In this document: positions 1 through 6,878 of the stretch, piece after piece
How positions within the stretch are numbered: the first letter of the stretch is position 1
Layout of the letters: every line of letters starts with the position of its first letter
Translations under genes and position numbers: made by a program
The notes under the pieces: generated by a model
Databases searched by the model: none
What the model saw: only the letters and a program-made list of their open reading frames with translations
Told to the model about the DNA's origin: nothing
Origin: Planctomycetota bacterium
GTDB lineage: Bacteria; Planctomycetota; Phycisphaerae; UBA1845; PWPN01
Reading direction: 5' to 3'
DNA length: 12,184 nucleotides
Assembly (NCBI GenBank): GCA_016209665.1
Contig: JACQVT010000043.1
Span: 1-12,184, forward strand

Positions 1-1
1 G

Positions 2-1435
2 GCCGAGCGGACGGCCGCCGATCTGCTCGCGGGCGTGGACGCTGGCGCCGTCCGCCAGCGGTTGGATGCCCGGTTGGGGGCGACCTGCCTGGCGGGGGGC
101 CTGACGATCGACGGGCCGGCGGGGGCAGCGTTCGATTCGCCGGCCTACCGCGAGCATTGCCGGCAACAGGCCGCCATCGAGACCCGGGAACGGCACGCGG
201 CGGCCCGCACGCGGGTCGAGCAGGCGCTGGCCCAGGCCCACAAGGAGCGGCTGACGCACCTCGCCGACGTGATGCAGCAACTGCACAAGGCGTCCGAAGC
301 CCGCACCGATCTGTCGATGGCCGATCTGCTGCGGACGTTCGGCGATGCCGAGCGCGTCGAGATGTATGCCGCGTTGTGGCATCTGTGCCCGCCGGTGCGT
401 CGGGCGGCGTGCGTCGCGGTGGTGTCGGGGCAGGAACTCCTGCTGTTCTCGCCGTCGGACTTGCCGCAACCGGCACGACGCGTGTCGCTGCCGGACGTGC
501 TGGGCCCGCTGCGGTCGGTGTCGGTCGACGAGCGATCGCTGGAGGCGGACCTGGCGATGGTGGGGGCCCGACTGGGCGTGCACCTGGTGGATGTGCGAAC
601 GGGAGACGTGACCGCGAGTCTGTCCGCGGCCGAGCCGACCGAGAGCCTGTCCCAAAACCCGTGTGGGACCGGCTTCCAGCCGGTCGGATTTCAGGGTTTT
701 GGGATCGGCTCTAAGGACGTGGAGGTCCGCGGCGGCGTCAACGCGACGGCCATGAGCGACGACCGCGTGTTCGCCACGCATTCGGAATTGGGCGTGCTCG
801 CCTGGCCGCGGGGTACACCGACGCCGCCCGTCGAGCGGTTGTTCGCTGCCATCACCGCGGGGGCCGACGCAGTGCGGTGCGCCCGCTTTGCCGAAGGATA
901 TCTGTGGTTCACCGCCGACGAAGCCGTCTGGTCCCAGCCGCAAGGCGACCAGCCAACGAGGTACCCGGGCAGCAAGGAGAGAATCTCCGCCCTCGCCGTG
1001 GCCGCCGGCACCTTGTACGTCGGCAACGGCGTCGGCGAAGTCCTGGCCTGGGACGTGGGCGACCCCGAGTCGGCCCGCATCATCCGCAGTGCCACGGGCA
1101 GGCCGGTCGAGTCGATCGACGTTTTGGAAGCGGGGGCGATCCCGCATTTGATCGTCGCCGATCGCGGCAGCGCCCTGCTCGCGATGGTCCTCGAGGACAA
1201 CTACGTCCGGCGCTACGAGAGCGGCGGAATGCCGATCCGCCGGGCCGCCGTCGCCGACGATCTCTTCGTGGCCGTCAACGACAACCGCGACCGCCTGATC
1301 GCCTGGGACCCCGCCCGGCCGAACCAGCCCACCGCCGTCGTCGTCATCCCCCATCTGACCGGCACCACGATCCAGGACGTATGCGTCGTGCCCTCCCGAG
1401 CGAGTCCCAGCTCACCTTCGGGCGTTGAAACGTAG
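2..1435 (+). CDS. Hypothetical protein with coiled coil and beta-propeller-like C-terminal half (5' truncated)
   Basis: The frame is open to the left edge, so the gene probably begins upstream; the first possible start inside the window is a GTG at 35, giving 466 residues with a TAG stop at 1433-1435. Counted from that GTG, residues about 48-95 are Arg/Glu/Gln/Ala-rich and look like a coiled coil. From about residue 150 onward the protein has short beta-rich segments ending in motifs such as LGVHLVDVRTGDV, VLAWDVGD and LIAWDPARP, spaced like blades of a WD40/PQQ-type propeller. No catalytic motif, signal peptide or membrane segment is visible in the part present. Residues about 204-226 are encoded by a palindromic element (642-712) and probably form an added loop. 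GC content is high, as in the SPFH operon to the right. I do not recognise the family; a scaffold or binding role is only a guess from the fold. Confidence 0.75.
   Translation, partial: AERTAADLLAGVDAGAVRQRLDARLGATCLAGGLTIDGPAGAAFDSPAYREHCRQQAAIETRERHAAARTRVEQALAQAHKERLTHLADVMQQLHKASEARTDLSMADLLRTFGDAERVEMYAALWHLCPPVRRAACVAVVSGQELLLFSPSDLPQPARRVSLPDVLGPLRSVSVDERSLEADLAMVGARLGVHLVDVRTGDVTASLSAAEPTESLSQNPCGTGFQPVGFQGFGIGSKDVEVRGGVNATAMSDDRVFATHSELGVLAWPRGTPTPPVERLFAAITAGADAVRCARFAEGYLWFTADEAVWSQPQGDQPTRYPGSKERISALAVAAGTLYVGNGVGEVLAWDVGDPESARIIRSATGRPVESIDVLEAGAIPHLIVADRGSALLAMVLEDNYVRRYESGGMPIRRAAVADDLFVAVNDNRDRLIAWDPARPNQPTAVVVIPHLTGTTIQDVCVVPSRASPSSPSGVET
642..712. repeat. Nested palindromic element inside the coding sequence (REP-like)
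   Basis: The outer arms are AGAGCC-NN-TCCCAAAACCC (642-660) and its inverse GGGTTTTGGGA-NN-GGCTCT (694-712): 19 positions with 2 mismatches, including 11 perfect base pairs (650-660 with 694-704). Inside lies a perfect 8-bp inverted repeat, GACCGGCT (667-674) and AGCCGGTC (678-685), around a TCC loop. The 24 bases at 662-685 are an exact reverse complement of 8366-8389. The reading frame runs straight through and encodes a peptide with the string GTGFQPVGF. Confidence 0.85.
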
Positions 1436-1456
1436 CGGCCGGCGCCCCGCCGGCCG
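1436..1456. terminator. GC-rich hairpin directly after the stop codon, terminator-like
   Basis: Perfect 9-bp stem CGGCCGGCG (1436-1444) and CGCCGGCCG (1448-1456) with a CCC loop, starting on the base after the TAG stop. It lacks a following T tract, so it is not a canonical intrinsic terminator; it could instead protect the 3' end of the message or be another REP-type palindrome. Confidence 0.4.
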
Positions 1457-1479
1457 TTCGCCGTGGGAGGAATCCCGCG

Positions 1480-1767
1480 ATGACGCCGGACGCTTCTATC
1501 ACGGGCGCGCAATTCATATGGAATCTGCACCACACCCGACCGCTCAGACACGGACCGGCTGCCCGAGACTCACGGATGAGAGACGTCTGGGACAGCCTCG
1601 TCCGAGCCCATACACCTGGCCGACGAGCGACTGCGACTGAAGTCCGCGCCGTTGCCCAGGACCGTATCCTCGATACCCGTGTCCTCTGTATAGCCTTACG
1701 GTTTACAGGGTTGTCCTCCGCATGGTTCGGTCAATGGCTGAGCGGCCGCCTTGCGGGAAGCCACTGA
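1480..1767 (+). CDS. Doubtful 95-codon reading frame behind a strong ribosome binding site; possible truncated gene start
   Basis: GGGAGGA at 1465-1471 sits 8 bases before the ATG at 1480, which is better spaced than most starts in this window. The first 20 or so codons (MTPDASITGAQFIWNLHHT) read like a real N terminus. The rest is Arg-rich and resembles no family I know, and base composition changes from about position 1530. My reading is that this is the 5' end of a gene that followed the upstream propeller gene and was cut off when the island was inserted. It could equally be a chance frame. Confidence 0.2.
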   Translation: MTPDASITGAQFIWNLHHTRPLRHGPAARDSRMRDVWDSLVRAHTPGRRATATEVRAVAQDRILDTRVLCIALRFTGLSSAWFGQWLSGRLAGSH

Positions 1768-1791
1768 CTGTCATACATTTGGGGCCCGTAG

Positions 1792-1932
1792 GCTACCGCG
1801 TATTCGGCCGATGGCGACACAGCCGAGAGCGCCCAGACCCTTGCGGCCCATGAGTCGCTTCGGACCACGACGCTGTACGACCGGACCAGCGATGAGATGA
1901 GGCTGAGCGAGATAAAGGGGATCGCGATATGA
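1792..1932 (+). pseudogene. 3' remnant of a tyrosine recombinase / integrase
   Basis: Reading from 1792 to the TGA at 1930-1932 gives 46 residues matching the C-terminal end of XerC/D-type site-specific integrases. The order is TAY, then a G-x-T-x-E-x-A-Q segment, the AAHES box with the conserved His, and TTTLYDRTSDEM containing the presumed nucleophilic Tyr. An in-frame TAG at 1789-1791 and the lack of any catalytic-domain sequence upstream (no HxxR box, no first Arg) show that it is a fragment. It lies 86 bases before the start of the HEAT-repeat gene, on the same strand, and suggests that the neighbouring module arrived on an integrating element. The match is made from memory of the family consensus, not from a search. 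Confidence 0.8.
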
Positions 1933-2018
1933 ATGCCCCAAGCTCTGGGCCCAACCACGAGTGACACCATGCTGGGTAGGCATCCGCGCAGCCTGACGGG
2001 GGTAGGATGAGAACCTGA

Positions 2019-3566
2019 ATGGCACGACTGGCCTTCAAACCTGATTCATCGTTCTTTCGGAAGATCGCGATGGGAGCGGTTGGGAGTCGCGCGGTCTGCG
2101 CGGACCTGCACAAGCTCGGGCACCGTATGGCGGAACTCGAACGCGGGTCCACCGATACCAAGCTCTGGAAGGACGTAAAACGCAAACGCGTTCGCATCCC
2201 CGACCTCGTCTGCACCCGTTGTGGTCTTCGAATTGAGAGCCGAGCCAAAACGAGTCCTGAACTCTCGATGTCTCACAGTCCGGCCGAAGAGGCTCGGGCG
2301 TGGGATTTTGGCATGGTAGATCGAGACCTGATCGCGTTTCCAGTGTGCGAAGCAGCGGAAGAGACCTATTGGAGCACTGGTCGTCTGTCCAGTGTTCTCT
2401 CGTATTGGCACGAACGCAATTGGGTTCGCTGGCAGCCCAAGGAATGCATCAATTACTTCGAGGTTCGGGCCTTCCGAGCCACGCCCCACTTGAAGAGCAG
2501 CACCAAGGGTGTAACCGAGGGATCCGAAACCTCGATCTCTTGGGGGGCCACATTCTCATCGCGAACCGGCGTGGTGGAGGTGGTAGCCGACGATCGGATC
2601 ACTATTCGTCGAACATCAGACGACCACCGTCACACTTGGCGGCTCGGTAGCGGAGTGAAACCTGCGGTCCAAACCGGGGAGACAGTCCTAGAGAATCAAG
2701 TCATCGCCTGTGCGGTGGAGCCGATACCTCGACAGACCCTGCGCTGTCAGGGCGAACTCCCGAACGATGCGATCGGCGAGATGCTCTCATCGCGCGAGCG
2801 AACCCTGCGTTTCACTGGTGTCAAACTCGCCCGGCTCCGCCACGACCCCGGCTTCGAGGCTCAGGTTCGCGATATCGCAGCCGACCAGGATGAGGACGCC
2901 TCTATCCGACTTGAAGGAGCGTCATATCTCACGGCCGTTTGCGGTTCCAGGCTTCAGCAGCTCTTCTCGCCCTATCTCTGCAGCGCTGATCCGCAGACCC
3001 AGCTTGAGGCCGTGATCGCGGCCGGGGAAGCCGGGACCCCGGAGGCCGTGGAGGTCCTCGGTCAAGTCATCGATGCAGTCGATTGTCCCTTTTTTCTGCG
3101 GACTGCGGCCGCATGGTCACTCGGCAAGGTCGCTTCGCCCGAGGCTGTTAACCGTCTCATCCGTGCCTTCGCTGACGTCGATCATGGTATTCGGCAGGAA
3201 GCGTTGGATGGCATCATCTCCATAGGAGGCCCTGCGATCCCGCTCCTGCTATTGGGACTCCGCGAGGCCGACGACTCCATTGCCGCCGGCTGTGCCGAAT
3301 CCCTTCGCCAATTGCCCGAACTCCCAGATGAGGTGGTGTCCACCGTGGTTAGTGACCTCAAAACCGGCGCGTCCTCACCATGGGCTACCTGGCTTGTCGG
3401 TATGCTTCCGCGTGAGCGAGTCGCATCTGCTGTTGCTGATCTACAGTCCTCAGCCCCCGATTTGCACTATGCCGTCAGCCTCTTGTGGAGTTTCGTTGAG
3501 AGTTGGATATCGCGCCGATGGGAGACTCAATCTCTCCCGCCGCAGGAGAAACTACGTGGAATTTGA
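2019..3566 (+). CDS. HEAT-repeat protein with possible nuclease-like N-terminal domain; candidate restriction partner of the adjacent methyltransferase
   Basis: 515 residues from an ATG with AGGA 11 bases upstream (2004-2007). Residues 51-86 are rich in conserved-looking residues: KRKRVRIPDLVC, a CTRC pair (C65, C68), then RIESRAK and SMSH. P61-D62 followed by E73 and K77 resembles a PD-(D/E)xK active site, but the spacing at the end (E-S-R-A-K) is not canonical. Residues about 90-245 are mixed alpha/beta with several Trp and Tyr. Residues about 255-490 are helical HEAT-like repeats, for example around 325-350, 358-385 and 388-415. There is no signal peptide and no membrane segment, so it should be cytoplasmic. 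The gene overlaps the M.PvuII-like methyltransferase by 11 bases, as R and M genes often do. Known R.PvuII is a small enzyme of a different build, so if this is the cognate nuclease it is a different type. It could alternatively be a regulatory or targeting subunit. Confidence 0.8.
   Translation: MARLAFKPDSSFFRKIAMGAVGSRAVCADLHKLGHRMAELERGSTDTKLWKDVKRKRVRIPDLVCTRCGLRIESRAKTSPELSMSHSPAEEARAWDFGMVDRDLIAFPVCEAAEETYWSTGRLSSVLSYWHERNWVRWQPKECINYFEVRAFRATPHLKSSTKGVTEGSETSISWGATFSSRTGVVEVVADDRITIRRTSDDHRHTWRLGSGVKPAVQTGETVLENQVIACAVEPIPRQTLRCQGELPNDAIGEMLSSRERTLRFTGVKLARLRHDPGFEAQVRDIAADQDEDASIRLEGASYLTAVCGSRLQQLFSPYLCSADPQTQLEAVIAAGEAGTPEAVEVLGQVIDAVDCPFFLRTAAAWSLGKVASPEAVNRLIRAFADVDHGIRQEALDGIISIGGPAIPLLLLGLREADDSIAAGCAESLRQLPELPDEVVSTVVSDLKTGASSPWATWLVGMLPRERVASAVADLQSSAPDLHYAVSLLWSFVESWISRRWETQSLPPQEKLRGI
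3544..3548 (+). promoter_or_regulatory. Ribosome binding site that fixes the methyltransferase start
   Basis: AGGAG lies 7 bases before a GTG at 3556 and inside the 3' end of the HEAT-repeat gene. This favours GTG 3556 over the distant ATG at 3280, which would put about 90 residues out of frame inside the upstream gene, and over the ATG at 3580. Translational coupling of the two genes is likely. Confidence 0.75.
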
Positions 3567-4560
3567 CCTTCCTGAATCCATGATTGCGTATCGTACTCGG
3601 CTAGGCGTCCAAGCGTGCAGCGACAGCAGGGATATCCTCCGTCTACTACCTGCGAAGTCCATCGACCTGATCATCACGAGTCCACCGTTCGCCTTGCTCC
3701 GAAAGAAAACCTACGGCAACAAAGACCAGGACAGTTACGTCAATTGGCTCCTGGAGTTTGGCCAAGCCGCCTTGAAGCCTCTTAAAGATACGGGCAGCTT
3801 TGTCCTCGACCTCGGCGGCGCGTATCAGCGAGGTAAGCCTGTCCGCTCGCTCTACAACTTTCGTGTCCTTATCGAGTTCTGCGATGCTCTCGGCTATCGT
3901 CTTGCCGAGGAGTTCTTCTGGTACAACCCGGCCAAGCTTCCTTCGCCAATTGAGTGGGTCAACAAACGTAAACTGCGGGCGAAGGATGCCGTCAACACGG
4001 TGTGGTGGTTGTCCAAAACCGATAATCCCAAGGCTGACGTAACTCGGGTGCTGACAGCCTACTCTCATCGCATGAAGACGCTGCTGAAGAATCCTGCGAA
4101 GTTCTACACGCCCAGGGAACGGCCATCGGGCCACGACATTGCGGACAGCTTCGGCAGGTCCGGCAACGGCGGCGCGATTCCATCAAACCTTCTCCAAATC
4201 CCGAATACCGACAGCAACTCGCACTATTTACGAACCTGTAAGGCTTTGGGCCGCGGGAGCCATCCTGCTCGATTCCCCGCGGACTTGCCTCGCTTCTTCA
4301 TTCGCTTCTTGACAGACCCGGGAGATTTGGTCGTCGACATCTTTTCCGGATCAAACACGACCGGCTACGTCGCCGAGGAACTCGGTCGACAATGGTTAAG
4401 CGTGGAAATCGATCGGCATTGCGCGGCACTGTCTGTCGTCCGATTCATGGAGTCCGAGAACACCCAAATGATCCGGGATCACATCCATGCAATCGAAGCT
4501 GGCCACACCATCATGCTTAAGGCCCCGCGTGTCAGTGCTCAACCTGCACTGTTTTACTGA
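3556..4560 (+). CDS. DNA N4-cytosine methyltransferase, M.PvuII-like (beta class)
   Basis: 334 residues from the GTG start, about the length of M.PvuII. Catalytic motif IV is TSPPF at 41-45, typical of N4-cytosine enzymes, and is followed by ALLRKKTYGN. The AdoMet-binding motif I comes late (VVDIFSGSNTTG, about 259-270), the beta-class order. LPSPIEWVNKRK (128-139), KDAVNTVWW (143-151), RPSGHDI (189-195) and HPARFPADLP (236-245) correspond, as far as I remember it, almost block by block to M.PvuII, which methylates the inner cytosine of CAGCTG. The same target is therefore likely but not proven. It would protect host DNA against a cognate nuclease; the only candidate nearby is the HEAT-repeat protein it overlaps. 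No R.PvuII-like or C-protein gene is visible. GC content is lower than in the flanking genes, consistent with transfer. Confidence 0.9.
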   Translation: MEFDLPESMIAYRTRLGVQACSDSRDILRLLPAKSIDLIITSPPFALLRKKTYGNKDQDSYVNWLLEFGQAALKPLKDTGSFVLDLGGAYQRGKPVRSLYNFRVLIEFCDALGYRLAEEFFWYNPAKLPSPIEWVNKRKLRAKDAVNTVWWLSKTDNPKADVTRVLTAYSHRMKTLLKNPAKFYTPRERPSGHDIADSFGRSGNGGAIPSNLLQIPNTDSNSHYLRTCKALGRGSHPARFPADLPRFFIRFLTDPGDLVVDIFSGSNTTGYVAEELGRQWLSVEIDRHCAALSVVRFMESENTQMIRDHIHAIEAGHTIMLKAPRVSAQPALFY

Positions 4561-4569
4561 GCCGCACGA

Positions 4570-4691
4570 TTGTCGCCAGCGGCGGAGCGCCGAAGGTTCG
4601 CGCGGAAGGCGTCGGGGCCGACCTGGTCGCGGGTCGACCGCAAGGAGTCGCGGAGATTCCCGGAGGCGAGCTTGAGGTAGGCGTCGTCGTC
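4570..4691 (-). pseudogene. Decayed internal fragment of the NTF2-like gene at 6879-7334
   Basis: These 122 bases align without gaps to 7078-7199 with about 16 differences by hand count (roughly 87% identity). Read on the - strand they keep the protein string DDDAYLKLASGNL and the near-identical RDQVGPDAFRANLRRSAAG. The N-terminal membrane segment and the C-terminal half are absent, so it cannot be a working copy even though a 82-codon frame (4554-4802) runs through it. It lies between the convergent methyltransferase and secreted-protein genes. The intact copy lies on the other side of the secreted-protein gene, in the same orientation. Confidence 0.85.
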
Positions 4692-4758
4692 AAGCGTGGC
4701 TGGCATCATGCCGCGTAGTTTGTAGCACCTCCGCGCGAGCGTTGACCACTGCGGGTAC

Positions 4759-6411
4759 CTACTCACAATCGATGCAAACACCTTCGCACGTACCCCAAGC
4801 ACAGGCGGTCTGGTCCGGGCATACGCTCCCGCAGGCGCCGCAGTTGCCGCTGTCCCACATCAGATCAACGCACGCCCCACCACAGTCCGTCAGCCCCGAG
4901 GGGCAGGGGCAGTTCGGATCGGCCGGGTTGTCCGTACCGCTGTAGCAGCGCTGGAAGGACCCGAAGTCGTCGCTATCCGCGTCGCCATCTGAATCCGCGT
5001 CGGCCCGCAGGCAATCGCTGCTCCCGTCGTGCGAGATCGAGGGTCCCGAGCCGCATCCCTCAAAGACCTCGAAGTCGGCCAGGTCCACGTCGCCGTCGCG
5101 GTCGAAGTCGAAGCGGATGAACGGCGGACATCCCGTCGCATCCACCGTTGCACCCGGCACCGTGTTCGGGCACAGGTCGGACCCGTCCTCCACGCCGTCG
5201 CCGTCCGCGTCCGCCACGCCGCAGTCTACGGTCACTTGAATGAAGTAGGGGAAGGAGTTGTCGCCGAGGTTCCAAGTGGCGCCCGCGTCGCTTGAGTCCG
5301 CGAAATTACCCAGGATGCCGGGGCCGGTAAAGAGGTTCGTGTCCGCATACGACCAGTCGTACGTCCCTGCGTTCGACGAGCCCAGCACGAACCAGTACGT
5401 CTGGGAAGCGAGCAGCGTGACCGCGCCGTCCGGCGTGAACAGTCGCGCACTCGTGGCCCCGGACATGTCAGGGGCGGTGAAGGTGGTGAGCAGGCCGCCG
5501 GGCGTCACGTCGATCCCCCCATTGATGTCGGCCTTGCGCAGCTCGGCCACCACCTGTGGAGAATCCGCGCCGTTGCCGACGATGGCCTCGATGGAAACGA
5601 GCCGGCGATCGTTGGCGTCGGGCTGGAACGCTTGGGCCCCCCAGTATTGGGGGTTGGCAATCGGCGTGTCGGCGCGAAACGGCTCGCTCAGGTTGCTGAC
5701 CAGCACGGGCTCGTTGCAGCACGAGGTCGCGGTGCATTCCGAGTTGTCGCCGAGATAGGTCCCGCCGAACTCGACTTCACAGTTGAGGAGATCGATGTTG
5801 GGAATGCATGCGCCGCTGCCCAGGCAGCACGCCCCGGTGGGCAGGGCGTAGTTGACCTGAATGAAGTAGGGGAAGGAGTTATCGCCGAGGTTCCAAGTGG
5901 CGCCCGCGTCGCTTGAGTCGGCGAAATTACCCAGGATGCCGGGCCCGGTATAGAAGTTCGTGTCCGCATACGACCAGTCGTATGTCCCGTCATTCGACGA
6001 ACCCAGCACGAACCAATACGTTTGGGAAGCCAGCAGGGTGACCGCGCTGTCCGGTGTGAACAGTCGCACACTCGAGGCCCCCGACATGTCCGGGGCGGTG
6101 AAGGTGGTGAGCAGACCGCCGGGCGTCACGTCGATCCCCCCGTTGATGTCGGACTTGCGGAGTTCCGCCACCACCTGTGGCGCGTTCGCGCCGTTGCCGA
6201 CGATCGCCTCGATGGAACTGAGCGGGCGGTCGTTGGCGTCGGGCTGGAACGCTTGGGCTCCCCAATACTGGGGGTTGGCGATCGGCGTAGCGGCACGAAA
6301 CGGCTCGCTCAAGTTGCTGACCAGCACGGCTTCGGCCAACGCGGAGGAAGACCCCGCGGCGGCGATCGCCAAAAGCACAGTACTCAGCAGCCGACATCGG
6401 TACATAGTCAT
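4759..6411 (-). CDS. Secreted multidomain protein: duplicated anchor-type domain, TGACC motif, calcium-loop and dockerin-like segments, Cys-rich tail
   Basis: 550 residues from ATG 6411, with AAGGA (6421-6425) 9 bases upstream; the second ATG at 6405 is also possible. Residues 1-26 form a signal peptide ending ALA. Residues 29-187 and 236-394 are two near-identical copies of a beta-rich domain (NLSEPFRA, YWGAQAFQPDAND, TYWFVLGSSN) that resembles the 'choice-of-anchor' domains of secreted planctomycete proteins. A linker at 192-231 has TGACCLGSGACI. Residues 400-428 are a thrombospondin-3-like calcium loop (DADGDGVEDGSDLCP). Residues 434-492 hold two Asp-rich repeats, DFDRDGDVDLADF and DADSDGDADSDDF, like a type I dockerin pair. 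Residues 500-550 carry about ten cysteines (CGGACVD, GNCGACGSVC). No enzyme motif and no PEP-CTERM anchor is present. An extracellular binding or structural role fits; the ligand is unknown. Confidence 0.85.
   Translation of the reverse strand: MTMYRCRLLSTVLLAIAAAGSSSALAEAVLVSNLSEPFRAATPIANPQYWGAQAFQPDANDRPLSSIEAIVGNGANAPQVVAELRKSDINGGIDVTPGGLLTTFTAPDMSGASSVRLFTPDSAVTLLASQTYWFVLGSSNDGTYDWSYADTNFYTGPGILGNFADSSDAGATWNLGDNSFPYFIQVNYALPTGACCLGSGACIPNIDLLNCEVEFGGTYLGDNSECTATSCCNEPVLVSNLSEPFRADTPIANPQYWGAQAFQPDANDRRLVSIEAIVGNGADSPQVVAELRKADINGGIDVTPGGLLTTFTAPDMSGATSARLFTPDGAVTLLASQTYWFVLGSSNAGTYDWSYADTNLFTGPGILGNFADSSDAGATWNLGDNSFPYFIQVTVDCGVADADGDGVEDGSDLCPNTVPGATVDATGCPPFIRFDFDRDGDVDLADFEVFEGCGSGPSISHDGSSDCLRADADSDGDADSDDFGSFQRCYSGTDNPADPNCPCPSGLTDCGGACVDLMWDSGNCGACGSVCPDQTACAWGTCEGVCIDCE
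5237..5708. repeat. Long internal direct repeat, copy proximal to the 3' end of the gene
   Basis: About 472 bp, repeated 621 bp further right at 5858-6329 with roughly 90% identity on visual comparison and no gaps seen. It encodes residues 236-394 of the secreted protein. The two copies encode nearly the same protein, for example FADSSDAGATWNLGDNSFPY in both. Confidence 0.85.
5858..6329. repeat. Long internal direct repeat, copy proximal to the signal peptide
   Basis: Partner of 5237-5708, encoding residues 29-187. The spacer between the copies (5709-5857) encodes the TGACC cysteine linker, which is not repeated, so the duplicated unit is only the anchor-type domain (207-codon period). Confidence 0.85.
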
Positions 6412-6878
6412 GGCACAGGATCCTTTTTCTCAAGCTGAACCGGCGGTGCAGCAGTCGACGCCACATCGCGTAGCTACCGCTACAAGCCCGAGGGAGGCGC
6501 GTTACAACTCACCATCAACGGAAGGGTCATGACCATAGCCTTCCCTCCGGGTCTCCAGCCTCTCGGCGCGGGGAACCTGCTGGACAGAGGACCGCTCCCT
6601 TCCGGTCCCAGGACCCTGGGAATTGACCCGCTAGGTTCCTTATAGGTACGACGTCCACTGGTAGCCATGACAAAATCCGAATTCTTGGGTGGTCAGACCC
6701 GCCTGCCGGCTCATAGGCGTTTAGAGCCTGCCAGCCGATGGATAGTCCCGGCGACTTGGTGAGAGCCGGGGATGGTTTGGGTGTAACTCGCCGATCGCGC
6801 CACATGCGGTCTCGGAAGGCGAGGAGCCGCCATAACCCTTTGGACAGCACGATGCGGTCGCCTTCCGCCGGGCGATGC
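6412..6878. other. 467-bp region without a recognisable gene between the secreted-protein gene and the SPFH operon
   Basis: The right-hand ~10 bases next to the secreted-protein start hold its AAGGA ribosome binding site (6421-6425, - strand). Otherwise I see only short frames of biased composition on both strands, including a 62-codon - strand frame at 6480-6668, none resembling a family I know. The promoter of the secreted-protein gene and the end of the SPFH operon transcript should lie here, but I can identify neither a convincing -35/-10 pair nor a hairpin with a T tract. Confidence 0.5.

Larger units (their letters stand above)
1436..2018. other. 583-bp region without an intact gene; left junction of the accessory island
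   Basis: This stretch holds the hairpin at 1436-1456, a strong Shine-Dalgarno and ATG at 1465-1482 that leads into a doubtful reading frame, and the 3' remnant of a tyrosine recombinase at 1792-1932. Base composition falls from the very GC-rich left flank towards the lower-GC island. I saw no tRNA gene and no clear direct repeats that would mark attachment sites. Confidence 0.6.

Noticed and set aside
1436..2018. Possible tRNA attachment site for the integrase remnant
   Set aside because: I found no cloverleaf-like sequence or TTC-loop box and no matching direct repeat at the right side of the island.
3280..3555. ATG at 3280 as the start of the methyltransferase
   Set aside because: It would add about 92 low-quality residues overlapping the HEAT-repeat gene out of frame; GTG 3556 has an AGGAG at the right distance and gives the usual family length.
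4554..4802. 82-codon - strand frame as an intact small gene
   Set aside because: Only its middle matches the NTF2-like protein; the membrane anchor and C-terminal half are missing and it overlaps the end of the secreted-protein gene, so it is a fragment.
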